Assembly (NCBI RefSeq): GCF_042688385.1
Contig: NZ_JBHUPY010000013.1
Coordinates: forward strand, 248,001 to 312,000
Direction of reading: 5' to 3'
Length of the DNA: 64,000 bases
Source: Herpetosiphon sp042688385
GTDB lineage: Bacteria > Chloroflexota > Chloroflexia > Chloroflexales > Herpetosiphonaceae
Positions within the stretch are counted from its first letter, which is position 1. Every line of letters begins with the position of its first letter. The position numbers and the translations under genes are program-made. Positions 52,161-60,274 of this stretch are shown here, in pieces. The notes under the pieces are model-generated. The model did no database searches. It worked only from the letters and a program-made list of their open reading frames with translations, and was not told the origin of the DNA.

Positions 52161-53291
52161 TTAATTAATCTGTACGGTTTGGAGGGTTGTCCATTCGCTG
52201 AAATTATGGGCGTTATCTTCGCTGCGAATGCGGAAGTAGTAGAGGCCTGGTTCGCGCAAACCAACATCAACTTGTTGTTCAGCGACAAACCATTCGCCCG
52301 TGCCTTGCGGATCGGTACCGAAATAGAGTTGGTAGCCGCGCAGGCCCGAATCTGCATCGCTGGCAGCTTGCCAATTGAGCACCAAACTGCTTTGGCTGCC
52401 GTTGAGGGTGAGATTCTCGGTAACAGTGGTGGTTGGCAGGCTAGGCGCGGTTGGATCAAACCAGATTTCGCGCTGGAAGCTTGCAGTATTGCCAGCTGCA
52501 TCCCACGCCGTAACATTGGCGATATGTTGACCTGCGATCAGATCAAGGTAGCCTGTTTCGGCAGCGAATTGGGGCTTATCGCTGGCTGCTGGCGCATCCC
52601 AGTTTTGGCTAAAACCTTGGATGCTTTGATTATCGCTCAAGTTCCAATCAAGCCGCCCGCTATTAACCCATGTACGTTCAGCTGGGCCAGACCACTCTAA
52701 GGTTGGAGCGATCGTATCGGCCTCGCCATTGGCGGTTAATAAGCTCCCAGCATATTGATTACAGCCACCATTATCCGGGAAGTTATAGCCTTCTGCAAAG
52801 GCTAACGCGACTGGTTGGCGATTGTAGGCGTATGGGCCATCGCCACGGAATACGGTAAAGTGTAAATGGGGAACTGTGGGTGAGGGATTGGTTGCACCTG
52901 CATTACCAATATACTGACCGCGTTTGACCGAAGTACCAGTTGGCGCTTCGATCCACGATGACAAGTGGGAGTACATCGTGTAGTAGCCATCGCCGTGTGA
53001 GAGAATCAGCGAGCCAGAGCGGCCTGTCCAGAAAAAGATTGTGCCATCTGCGGCGGCGTAGATGGGTGCTCCGTAGGTATCGCCTTCGGTATTGACCAAA
53101 TCGAACGAGAGCCGACCCCAACTATCGTGTGTTCCGCAGTTATAGCCTTGGATAACTTCCCATGTTTGACCAGGTGGTGTTGGTAGATAGAACGTTGGCT
53201 TGCCTTCGGCCTGTGCCGATTGGGCGAACCCCAGTAACACCGCGACCCCGATAAACCCAAACAAAACCGAGCGCAGTGTCCGCTTCACCAT
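52161..53291 (-). CDS. Secreted M23 peptidase with C-terminal Ig/FN3-like domains
   Basis: About 376 residues from ATG 53291 (GGAGG 4 nt upstream; an upstream frame to 53405 lacks support). Signal peptide MVKRTLRSVLFGFIGVAVLL..AQA. M23 (LytM-like) domain at about 30-185: metal ligands in GTHDSWGRLSFDLV and VPHLHFTVF, with SHGDGYYTMYSHLS. Two beta-rich domains follow, with FDPTAPSLPTTT and GLYYFRIRSEDNAHNFSEW. M23 enzymes cut peptidoglycan cross-links or act as murein scaffolds. It is upstream of, but transcribed separately from, the effector candidate. Confidence 0.88.
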   Translation of the reverse strand: MVKRTLRSVLFGFIGVAVLLGFAQSAQAEGKPTFYLPTPPGQTWEVIQGYNCGTHDSWGRLSFDLVNTEGDTYGAPIYAAADGTIFFWTGRSGSLILSHGDGYYTMYSHLSSWIEAPTGTSVKRGQYIGNAGATNPSPTVPHLHFTVFRGDGPYAYNRQPVALAFAEGYNFPDNGGCNQYAGSLLTANGEADTIAPTLEWSGPAERTWVNSGRLDWNLSDNQSIQGFSQNWDAPAASDKPQFAAETGYLDLIAGQHIANVTAWDAAGNTASFQREIWFDPTAPSLPTTTVTENLTLNGSQSSLVLNWQAASDADSGLRGYQLYFGTDPQGTGEWFVAEQQVDVGLREPGLYYFRIRSEDNAHNFSEWTTLQTVQIN

Positions 53292-53344
53292 GGAACCTCC
53301 AGAAAACAGGCTCAACATGGAGCCACCATCGAGACAAGGATGCA

Positions 53345-53364
53345 ATACACAATGCATGGTGTAT
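53345..53364. promoter_or_regulatory. Candidate operator: 20-bp near-perfect palindrome
   Basis: ATACACAATGCATGGTGTAT matches its own complement at 18 of 20 positions. It starts about 3 nt downstream of the predicted transcription start of the M23 gene, a typical repressor site. Regulator unknown. Confidence 0.5.
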
Positions 53365-53373
53365 CGGCGAGGG

Positions 53374-53402
53374 AGGATACCAAGGCTTGCAGATCTCGTC
53401 AA
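53374..53402 (-). promoter_or_regulatory. Probable promoter of the M23 peptidase gene
   Basis: On the minus strand TTGACG (53402-53397), 17-nt spacer, TATCCT (53379-53374). The leader to ATG 53291 would be about 75 nt and includes the palindrome. Confidence 0.6.
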
Positions 53403-53579
53403 CATAATTCGGGGCCAGAAAGATTAAAAAATAGCTACGATTAGGCCTAGTTCAGAGCCACTTTTTCTCATAATTGATTTTGAGAGCGCTCCTAGAGCAT
53501 ATGGCGTTTCTCATCAAATATTTAGCTTTTATTAGTCAAGATAACCCAAATTTAACCCCTAATTAAAGTTTTCTAACAG

Positions 53580-53607
53580 TTGCTCTGCTATTAAGATCGA
53601 GTACAAT
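53580..53607 (+). promoter_or_regulatory. Probable promoter of the 5'-nucleotidase gene
   Basis: TTGCTC (53580-53585), 16-nt spacer, TACAAT (53602-53607). The leader of about 95 nt contains a small GGCA-AAGG-TGCC hairpin (53673-53684). Apart from the divergent promoters, no gene is seen in 53292-53708. Confidence 0.5.
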
Positions 53608-53708
53608 AGACTGAGTCAGATCAGCCAAAACGCTCATATTAGATCATTGTCGCTCCACGAAAGGGGGAACGATGGCAAAGGTGCCAAACCTCTGTCATCC
53701 CATGGCCT

Positions 53709-56294
53709 ATGACGAAACGAAAACTGCTTGTCCTTGTTGCTCTCTGCGCCATCTTGAGTGCGCTTGTTCCGCTTAGCTCAACCTTGACCAGTGCCGCGCC
53801 GGTTGCTGTCGTCGACATTCAACTCTTGAATGTTTCCGACTGGCACGGGCAACTCGACCCAAGTGGTACGCCAGCGGCTGGGGGCGCTTCCACAATTGCA
53901 ACCTATTGGAATGCTGATCGCACTGCGAACCCCAACACCATTACCTTGACCGCTGGTGATGATTTTGGCGCTACGCCGCCACTTTCGGGGATGTTTGACG
54001 AAGTGCCAGCAGTGTTGGCCCAACGCATGATGGGTATTCAGGTGAATACCTTTGGCAACCACAACTTCGACCGTGGAGTTGGCCACTTGCAACAGATGAT
54101 CGAATTGGCTGGCTCGCCAACCGCACCATTAACGCCTGGCTCAAGCTACAACAATGGGATTCCCTTCCAGTATGTAGCTGCCAACTTGATCAACACCACT
54201 GGCGTGTTGACGGGCGTAGCACCCTACAAAATTTTTGAATTCCAAGGTGTTCAAGTTGCGGTGATTGGTTTGGTTAACGAAGAAGCTCCAAGCTTGGTCA
54301 AGCCAGGCAACTTTGGGCCAATTCAAATTACCGATTCGATTGATGCAGCGATGAATGCCAAGGCCCAAGCCGAGGCAGCAGGCGCTGATGTGTTTGTGGT
54401 CATCACCCACAAAGGGATTACCGCGCCAAATCAAGGGCCATTGATCGATTTTGCCAATGGCGTGACTGGCTTCGACTTGATCTTAGGCGATCACACCGAC
54501 TTAAACTTCCAAAATACGATCAACGGTGCCTTGGTTACCGAAAATAAGAGCAAAGGTTTGCAGTATCTGAAGGTTAATTTGACCTACGATACCACCACCG
54601 AAACGGTAACCAACAAAAGCGCTACCTTTGTAACGCCAACCGCGAATGTGCCCAAAGACGCGGCCATCGAAGCGATGTTGGTGCCTTATCGTGCGCAATT
54701 GGCCCAACAATTTGATACGCCAATCGGTTTGAGCCATGGCTTCTACACCCGTGGCAACAACGTCGAACGGGTAGCCGAAGTGCCATTGGGCAATTTGGTG
54801 ACCGATGCAATGCGTGAGAAATATGGCACCCAAATCGCCTTTACCAATGGCGGTGGCTTGCGCGATACCTTGCCATCATCGTATACCCCAATGAACCGCA
54901 ACTTGCGCCGCGCTAGCGTTGGCTATCCAGCTGGCCCAAGCTACGATTTGGTGTTGGGTGATATTTACGCCGTGCTGCCATTCGGCAATACCGTTGTAAC
55001 CCGCACCGTAACTGGTGGCCAATTGTGGCAAGTGATGGAATTTGGCTTGGGCGCTTTGCCTGGCGCAAATGGTCGCTTCCCGCAAGTTTCGGGCTTCAAA
55101 GTAACCTTTGATTCATCGAAAGCGATTGGTCAGCAAGTCCAATCGATTACCTTGAATGATGGCACGCAGGTGCTTTCAAACACCACCTCGATCTATACCT
55201 TGGCAACCAACGACTTTACCAACGCTGGTGGCGACGGCTATACTATGTTGAACGATGGTAAAGGCACGACCTTAGCGGTTATGGCCGATGTAGTCTTGGA
55301 ATACATCGATGAGCATCAGCCAATTATGCCAACGATTGAAGATCGCTTGCTTGACGTAACCCAAATCGACGATATTGCTGATGTCATTGTGGTCGAGAAT
55401 GGCACGACTGGGCCGATGAGTTTCCAAATTGTCGACCCACGCTTCGTCACCAACCCCAATACGACGACGGTGACGTTGGCTGCAACCTCATCGAATGTCA
55501 CTTTAGTGCCAAATGCCAATATTTCGATTACTGGCACGGGCACGACGCGCAACATCACGGTTACGCCTGCTGCTGGCCGCTATGGCACGGCAACGATTCA
55601 AGTGCGGGTCACTGGTCAAGGCTCAGCCAGCGATACCTTTGTGGTTGTAGTTAACGACAAACCAAACGCTACTGGCAACGTAACCAGCGTAACCACCGAT
55701 GAAGATACCCCAGTCACGGTTCAGGTTGGGGCGATCGACAACGATACCGCAGCTAGCGATATTACGATTACTGCCGTTTCTGGCGACCAAGATTTGGTTG
55801 CCGATGGCGATATTATGGTGACTGCTGGCACTGATGCCTACACCCGTACCTTCACCATTGCGCCAGCGTTGAATGCTTCGGGCAACACCAGCCTGACCTT
55901 CACGATTGGCGATGGCTTGAGCACGGTAACGCGCACGGTGCAATTGACGGTCAACGCGGTCAACGATGCCCCTGAGCTTTCAAGCTTCGTTGATGAAACG
56001 ATTACCATCAATTCAACGCTTGGCCCAATTTTGTTTACCTTGACCGATGTTGATGATAGCGTCAATAACCTGACAGTTACCGCTGAATCATCAAACACGG
56101 CTTTGGTGCCAAATGCCAATATTACAATTGAGGGCACTGGCGCTGAACGGACATTGACCTTGACTCCAGCCGCAGGCCAAACTGGCACAACCACCATCAC
56201 CATAACGGTTGATGATGGTGAAGATAGCTTCGAGCAAACCTTCGTCGTGACTGTGGTCAACAACAAACTCTATCTGCCAGTTGTTGGCAAATAA
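53709..56294 (+). CDS. Secreted 5'-nucleotidase / metallophosphatase with three Ig-like repeats
   Basis: 861 residues. Signal peptide (1-29), then an UshA-type metallophosphatase domain: D44/H46 in NVSDWHGQLD, D84 in TAGDDFGA, GNHNFDRG (116-123), VVITHKG, GDHTD. The C-terminal 5'-nucleotidase domain has TNGGGLRDTLP and TNDFTNAGGDGYTML. Residues about 550-850 are three related beta modules carrying LVPNANISITGTG, LVADGDIMVTAGT and LVPNANITIEGTG. The protein ends NNKLYLPVVGK, a hydrophobic LP tail like that of the 12.5-kb protein. Likely hydrolyses extracellular nucleotides for phosphate and nucleoside supply. Confidence 0.92.
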   Translation: MTKRKLLVLVALCAILSALVPLSSTLTSAAPVAVVDIQLLNVSDWHGQLDPSGTPAAGGASTIATYWNADRTANPNTITLTAGDDFGATPPLSGMFDEVPAVLAQRMMGIQVNTFGNHNFDRGVGHLQQMIELAGSPTAPLTPGSSYNNGIPFQYVAANLINTTGVLTGVAPYKIFEFQGVQVAVIGLVNEEAPSLVKPGNFGPIQITDSIDAAMNAKAQAEAAGADVFVVITHKGITAPNQGPLIDFANGVTGFDLILGDHTDLNFQNTINGALVTENKSKGLQYLKVNLTYDTTTETVTNKSATFVTPTANVPKDAAIEAMLVPYRAQLAQQFDTPIGLSHGFYTRGNNVERVAEVPLGNLVTDAMREKYGTQIAFTNGGGLRDTLPSSYTPMNRNLRRASVGYPAGPSYDLVLGDIYAVLPFGNTVVTRTVTGGQLWQVMEFGLGALPGANGRFPQVSGFKVTFDSSKAIGQQVQSITLNDGTQVLSNTTSIYTLATNDFTNAGGDGYTMLNDGKGTTLAVMADVVLEYIDEHQPIMPTIEDRLLDVTQIDDIADVIVVENGTTGPMSFQIVDPRFVTNPNTTTVTLAATSSNVTLVPNANISITGTGTTRNITVTPAAGRYGTATIQVRVTGQGSASDTFVVVVNDKPNATGNVTSVTTDEDTPVTVQVGAIDNDTAASDITITAVSGDQDLVADGDIMVTAGTDAYTRTFTIAPALNASGNTSLTFTIGDGLSTVTRTVQLTVNAVNDAPELSSFVDETITINSTLGPILFTLTDVDDSVNNLTVTAESSNTALVPNANITIEGTGAERTLTLTPAAGQTGTTTITITVDDGEDSFEQTFVVTVVNNKLYLPVVGK

Positions 56295-56316
56295 AGCTTT
56301 TGCTAAAACGCGTTAC

Positions 56317-56354
56317 AATACCGCTGAGTGATTATTACTCAGCGGTATTGTTTT
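56317..56354 (+). terminator. Terminator of the 5'-nucleotidase gene
   Basis: Perfect 13-bp stem AATACCGCTGAGT / ACTCAGCGGTATT with loop GATTATT, followed by GTTTT. It ends only about 7 nt before the next start codon. Confidence 0.85.
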
Positions 56355-56360
56355 AATATA

Positions 56361-57446
56361 ATGGCATCATCTATGAAGAAACAGCTTTTAAGCATTGGCT
56401 TGATGATCAGTTTGGTTGGCTGTGGCGCAGCATCGAACAGCGTCACACCTATAGCGCAAGCCCCAGCTAGCATTGATACGGCGGATCTCGCAGGCTATTG
56501 TATTGATACTGCGCCTATTAACAAACCAATTATTGTTGGCCTCGAAGGCAATATTTGGACGCTCAATCGCGATGGCAGCGATATGAGCCAGCTGACCACG
56601 GCTAAAGAGCGCACGCTCATTCGCGATGCTGCTTGGTCGCACGATCGCAAAACGTTGGCCTATGCCTTGATGTTGCCTCCGGTTGATTTGGCAATTCCTT
56701 GGCTGCAATCAAGCATTATTTGCGGCCTTGATGTGGCAACCGGCAAGGGTCGGCTCTTGGCCTATGGCCAATTAGGCGATTCGTTGAGCGAACCAAGCTG
56801 GGCTGGCGATGATCAATCGCTCTATGTGACCCGCCGCCGCACCTTGATTAATGAGAAAAATGATTTCCTTGGCGACGAAGCAGCAGTTGTGCAATATGGA
56901 TTGGGCAGCAACCAAGCAACGGTTGTTGTCGATGGCAGCACCACGCCTGCGGTCTCGCCCGATGGCAAGCAGCTGGCCTATGTGCAACCAAATGTTGAAA
57001 TTGGTTTTCCCTCGTTGATGATTGCCAAGCTTGATGGTAGCAACCCGCAACCGCTGGGCCAGCCTGATCCACCGTTTAAAGCGATTGTTGCTCCACGTTG
57101 GTCACCTGATGGGAAAAGTATTATGGTGACAGTTAACGGCGGCCCTGGTGCGATTGGCGGCGGCACAGAGCCAGAATTGGCGTGGTGGGAACGCTTGCTA
57201 GGCGTAGAAGTGGCGAGCGCTCATGGCGAGCCAGTTTCCTTGTGGCAGATTACAGTTAGTGATGGGGCCATGAAGCCGCTAGCCCAAAATATTGATGATG
57301 GTCGTACCAGCTGGAATCCCGATGGCAAGCAATTTCTGTATATCCATGGCTATGATGGCTTAATGGAATACACTTTGGCAACTGGCGAGGAACGCGCTTT
57401 AACCCCGATGCAAGTCTATTGGTTTGTTGAATGGGGTAGTCACTAA
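56361..57446 (+). CDS. TolB-like beta-propeller lipoprotein
   Basis: About 361 residues from ATG 56361 (357 from ATG 56373). Lipoprotein signal MKKQLLSIGLMISLVGC (lipobox LVGC). WD40-like/TolB repeats: NIWTLNRDGSDMSQLT, PAVSPDGKQLAYVQ, PRWSPDGKSIMVTV, SWNPDGKQFLYIHG. These propellers act as protein-interaction or ligand-binding scaffolds; partner unknown. No clear ribosome site, and the gene begins just after a terminator, so transcription may be leaderless or rely on read-through. Confidence 0.82.
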   Translation: MASSMKKQLLSIGLMISLVGCGAASNSVTPIAQAPASIDTADLAGYCIDTAPINKPIIVGLEGNIWTLNRDGSDMSQLTTAKERTLIRDAAWSHDRKTLAYALMLPPVDLAIPWLQSSIICGLDVATGKGRLLAYGQLGDSLSEPSWAGDDQSLYVTRRRTLINEKNDFLGDEAAVVQYGLGSNQATVVVDGSTTPAVSPDGKQLAYVQPNVEIGFPSLMIAKLDGSNPQPLGQPDPPFKAIVAPRWSPDGKSIMVTVNGGPGAIGGGTEPELAWWERLLGVEVASAHGEPVSLWQITVSDGAMKPLAQNIDDGRTSWNPDGKQFLYIHGYDGLMEYTLATGEERALTPMQVYWFVEWGSH

Positions 57447-57569
57447 ATCTAGCTAGCTAAATATCGGGTACAATGGCGCTCAATTAATCCCCATACATCC
57501 CAAAAGCATTAGATCTATGCATGATTTGGCAAAAACCGAGGTTCATGGCTAGAGTCTTGCCCATGGGCG

Positions 57570-57578
57570 TGCTATAAT
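57570..57578 (+). promoter_or_regulatory. Extended -10 promoter of the DksA-like gene
   Basis: TGC-TATAAT: perfect -10 hexamer (57573-57578) with an upstream TG. The -35 region is weak, as expected for extended -10 promoters. About 31 nt before the ATG. Confidence 0.6.
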
Positions 57579-57609
57579 CCTGGCTTAAAAATTTGTGTGG
57601 GAGTACCAG

Positions 57610-57963
57610 ATGACTTTATCAAAAACCCAGTTAGGCTATTTCAAAGAGCGCTTGCACGATATACATAAACATTTGAACGAAGAAATCAAGCGTTTGGAAG
57701 AAGCGACCGACCAATTGAATCAAGATGCCGAGTTTGGGGTCAGTAACCATATTGCCGATGATGCCTCGGATATTTTTGAGCGCGAAAAGAATTTTGCCTT
57801 GATTGAAGATCGCCAGCGTTTGATTGGCGAAGTTGAAGCAGCGCTTGAGCGGATTGAGCATGGCACCTATGGAATTTGTCTCAAAACTGGTAAGCCGATT
57901 GCGATTGAACGCCTAGAGGTCTTGCCCTATGCAGCACTTTCAATTGAGGCTGCTAATAGTTAA
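57610..57963 (+). CDS. TraR/DksA-family protein with degenerate zinc finger
   Basis: About 117 residues; ATG 57610 follows GGGAG. An N-terminal coiled coil (LHDIHKHLNEEIKRLEE) with an acidic stretch (IADDASDIFERE) precedes the family C-terminus ERIEHGTYGICLKTGKPIAI...ERLEVLPYAALS. Of the four zinc cysteines only one (YGICLKTG) remains, as in zinc-less DksA-like stress proteins. It may bind RNA polymerase in its secondary channel (family inference). The pseudouridine synthase gene follows after 23 nt. Confidence 0.85.
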   Translation: MTLSKTQLGYFKERLHDIHKHLNEEIKRLEEATDQLNQDAEFGVSNHIADDASDIFEREKNFALIEDRQRLIGEVEAALERIEHGTYGICLKTGKPIAIERLEVLPYAALSIEAANS

Positions 57964-57986
57964 CCAGCACAGGAGAGGTTAGAGCG

Positions 57987-58958
57987 ATGGAGCAAACCGA
58001 CAACTTAACGACGATTCAGGTGAACGAAGCAGAAGCAGGTCAACGCCTCGATCGGCTTGTTTCTGCTAGCATGCCTGATTTATCGCGGACGTATGTGCAA
58101 CAACTAATCACCGATTTGCATATTCGGGTCAATGGGCGCGGGGCAAAGGCCAGTTTGCCAGTTCAAATGGGCGATCAGATTGAAATTTATTTGCCTTTGG
58201 CCAAGCCAACCGATATTGTGGCCGAAGATTTGCCACTCGATGTTGTGTATGAAGATGACGATGTGTTGTTGGTGAACAAGGCTGCCGGCATGGTGGTGCA
58301 CCCTGCGCCCGGCCATACCAATGGCACCTTGGTCAACGCCTTGCTCTATCGCTACCCTCATTTGACCACGAGCGGCGATTTGCGGCCCGGGATTGTGCAT
58401 CGGCTTGATAAAGATACCTCTGGCTTATTGGTTATCGCCAAGCATGATCAAGCGCGCATGGTGCTGACCGAGCAGCAAATGGCGCGGCGGATGCATAAAA
58501 AATATTTGGCCTTGGTTGAAGGCCATTGGCGTGAGCCAACAGGCACGATCGATGCGCCGATTGGGCGCAATCCCAATAACCGTTTGCGCATGATGGTGAT
58601 GCCTGAAGGTCGTTATGCAGTAACCCATTATCAAGTGCTTGAGGTGCTTGGGCCGTATTCGTTGGTGCGTGCCACCTTGGAAACAGGCAGGACGCATCAA
58701 ATTCGGGTACATTTTTCCTATCGCAATCGACCAATTTTAAATGATGCGTTGTATGGCCATCGCAAGCCCAAAGAAACCTTTGGCATCGAACGCCACTTTT
58801 TGCATGCTTATCATTTGGGCTTTCGCTTGCCCAGCAATGGCGAATGGCGCTCGTGGGAAGTGCCGCTGCCAGCAGAATTAGAGAAAATTCTGATGACCTT
58901 GCGCGCGCGCTACGAAACAATTGTCTATCCTGACCCTATGATTGAACCGTTGGTATGA
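57987..58958 (+). CDS. rluD: RluA/RluD-family 23S rRNA pseudouridine synthase
   Basis: 323 residues. N-terminal S4 RNA-binding domain (AGQRLDRLVSASMPDLSRTY, IRVNGRGAKASLPVQMGD) and a catalytic domain with D141 in GIVHRLDKDTSGLLVIAK, plus ETGRTHQIRVHF. Isomerises uridines in large-subunit rRNA. GGAGAGG before the ATG. The last codons overlap the next gene by 4 nt. The assignment to RluD rather than another RluA-family member rests on S4 domain and length. Confidence 0.9.
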   Translation: MEQTDNLTTIQVNEAEAGQRLDRLVSASMPDLSRTYVQQLITDLHIRVNGRGAKASLPVQMGDQIEIYLPLAKPTDIVAEDLPLDVVYEDDDVLLVNKAAGMVVHPAPGHTNGTLVNALLYRYPHLTTSGDLRPGIVHRLDKDTSGLLVIAKHDQARMVLTEQQMARRMHKKYLALVEGHWREPTGTIDAPIGRNPNNRLRMMVMPEGRYAVTHYQVLEVLGPYSLVRATLETGRTHQIRVHFSYRNRPILNDALYGHRKPKETFGIERHFLHAYHLGFRLPSNGEWRSWEVPLPAELEKILMTLRARYETIVYPDPMIEPLV

Positions 58959-59767
58959 GCCGAGCTACGCCGTTTGCCAGCCGCATTTTAGTCTTGGTAA
59001 CCAGTCTGGTTGGGCTGGTTGCCTTTTTTTATCCATTTTTCTTGAGCGAAGTTGCTGTTGGTGATAATCATGCTGCCGATGCGCCAATTATTATGCTGCT
59101 GTTGGGGCCGCTGCTGCTAGGCATTATTTTGACCGATATTAATAGCCATGCCATGAATTCGCGGGTGGTGGCGGCCTTGGGCATGTTGGTGGCGATCAAT
59201 GCGGTATTGCGCTTGCCTGCTGGCCCCGGCGATAGCCCAAGCTTTTTCTTTTTGGTGATATTGGCGGGCTATGTCTATGGCGGGCGTTTTGGCTTTTTGC
59301 TGGGCAGCCTCAGTTTAGCGGTTTCGGCCTTGTTGGTGGCGGGGATCGGCCCGTGGATGCCGTTTCAGATGTTGGCGATGGGCTGGCTAGGCCTAACGAC
59401 TAGTTTGTTGCAACCAATTAAACGCTGGTTGAACATCGCTGATGGCAGTTGGTGGGAAGTGGCCTTGCTGGCGGGGTTTGGCTGGCTTTGGGGCTTGCTC
59501 TTTGGCGCGTTGATGAATCTGACGTTTTGGCCATTTAGCACTGGCGAAAGCGCAATTTCGTGGCAGCCTGGCTTGGGGCTTGAGCCAACCTTGGAACGCT
59601 ATTGGGCGTTTTATCTGCTGACTTCGCTGGGCTGGGATGCCGCGCGCGCTTTGTTCAATCTGCTGTTAATTGTGGCCTTTGGCAAGCCGATTTTGGCGGT
59701 GTTGCGGCGTTTTCAGTTGCGCCTGAATTGGCAATCAACCGAGAAAAGGATGAAGGATGAATTATGA
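58955..59767 (+). CDS. ECF transporter S component of unknown substrate
   Basis: 270 residues, about seven hydrophobic segments. The glycine-rich run GYVYGGRFGFLLGSLSLAVS and GPWMPFQMLAMGWLGL are characteristic of vitamin or cofactor S components. Start overlaps the pseudouridine synthase stop (ATGA). The C-terminus EKRMKDEL and the stop codon are encoded by an ATGAAGGATGAA dispersed repeat, so the original end has probably been replaced. No ECF ATPase or T component adjacent. Confidence 0.75.
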   Translation: MSRATPFASRILVLVTSLVGLVAFFYPFFLSEVAVGDNHAADAPIIMLLLGPLLLGIILTDINSHAMNSRVVAALGMLVAINAVLRLPAGPGDSPSFFFLVILAGYVYGGRFGFLLGSLSLAVSALLVAGIGPWMPFQMLAMGWLGLTTSLLQPIKRWLNIADGSWWEVALLAGFGWLWGLLFGALMNLTFWPFSTGESAISWQPGLGLEPTLERYWAFYLLTSLGWDAARALFNLLLIVAFGKPILAVLRRFQLRLNWQSTEKRMKDEL

Positions 59768-59796
59768 GGGATGAAGTTGAGAACAGAGACCATAGA

Positions 59797-59994
59797 TGTA
59801 TTGTTACATTGGATTAACGACGGCCTGATTCCCTCACCCCAACCCCTCTCCCACGTGGCGGGCGAGGGGCTTTAATTCCGTGGTTCTTGCGCAATGTGTC
59901 GGTAAAAACCAGTGCTCCCCTCGCCCGCGTCCAGTGGGAGAGGGGCTGGGGGTGAGGGAATGAACCATGGTTGCTAACCGAATGAACCATTACA
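59797..59994. mobile_element. MITE-like element with terminal inverted repeats (best copy)
   Basis: About 198 bp. Left end TGTATTGTTACATTGGATTA, right end GCTAACCGAATGAACCATTACA, whose complement begins TGTAATGGTTCATTCGGTTA. The core runs CCCTCACCCCAACCCCTCTC to GGGGCTGGGGGTGAGGG and can fold into a long hairpin. No coding capacity. Confidence 0.62.
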
Positions 59995-60200
59995 CATAGA
60001 ACATAGAAGGCAAAAGTCAAAAATGAGGCTTTGGGCTATCGGAACATTGTTCGTGTAATTCGTGCAATTCGTGGCAAAAAACTTAATCTTCGTGCTCTTC
60101 GTGTTCTTCGTGGTTTCATTGCTTCGTGTTCTTCCTATTCTTCCTGAATTCATGTCGGGATGCTCCTTTTTCCTCCTTCATACTTCATATTTCATCCTTC
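59995..60200. repeat. Word-like repeats downstream of the MITE
   Basis: AGGCAAAAGTCAAAAATG, TTCGTGTAATTCGTGCAATTCG, CTTCGTGCTCTTCGTGTTCTTC and TCATACTTCATATTTCATCC words. The run begins before the MITE at 59749 inside the preceding gene's 3' end. No gene in 59768-60274. A weak -10 (TAAAAT, 60233) precedes the ABC operon. Confidence 0.7.
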
Positions 60201-60274
60201 TTAAGACCTTTTTAGTCTATAGATATCTCTGCTAAAATAGGCCATCTCTTTTCTTGTAGCGAGGATGAACTGCC

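Noticed and set aside
53640..53708. Possible riboswitch (GEMM-like) in front of the 5'-nucleotidase gene
   Set aside because: GGGGGAACGATGGCAAAGGT with GCCAAACC recalls fragments of c-di-GMP riboswitches, but the required paired stems and tetraloop receptor could not be drawn; only a 4-bp hairpin is clear.
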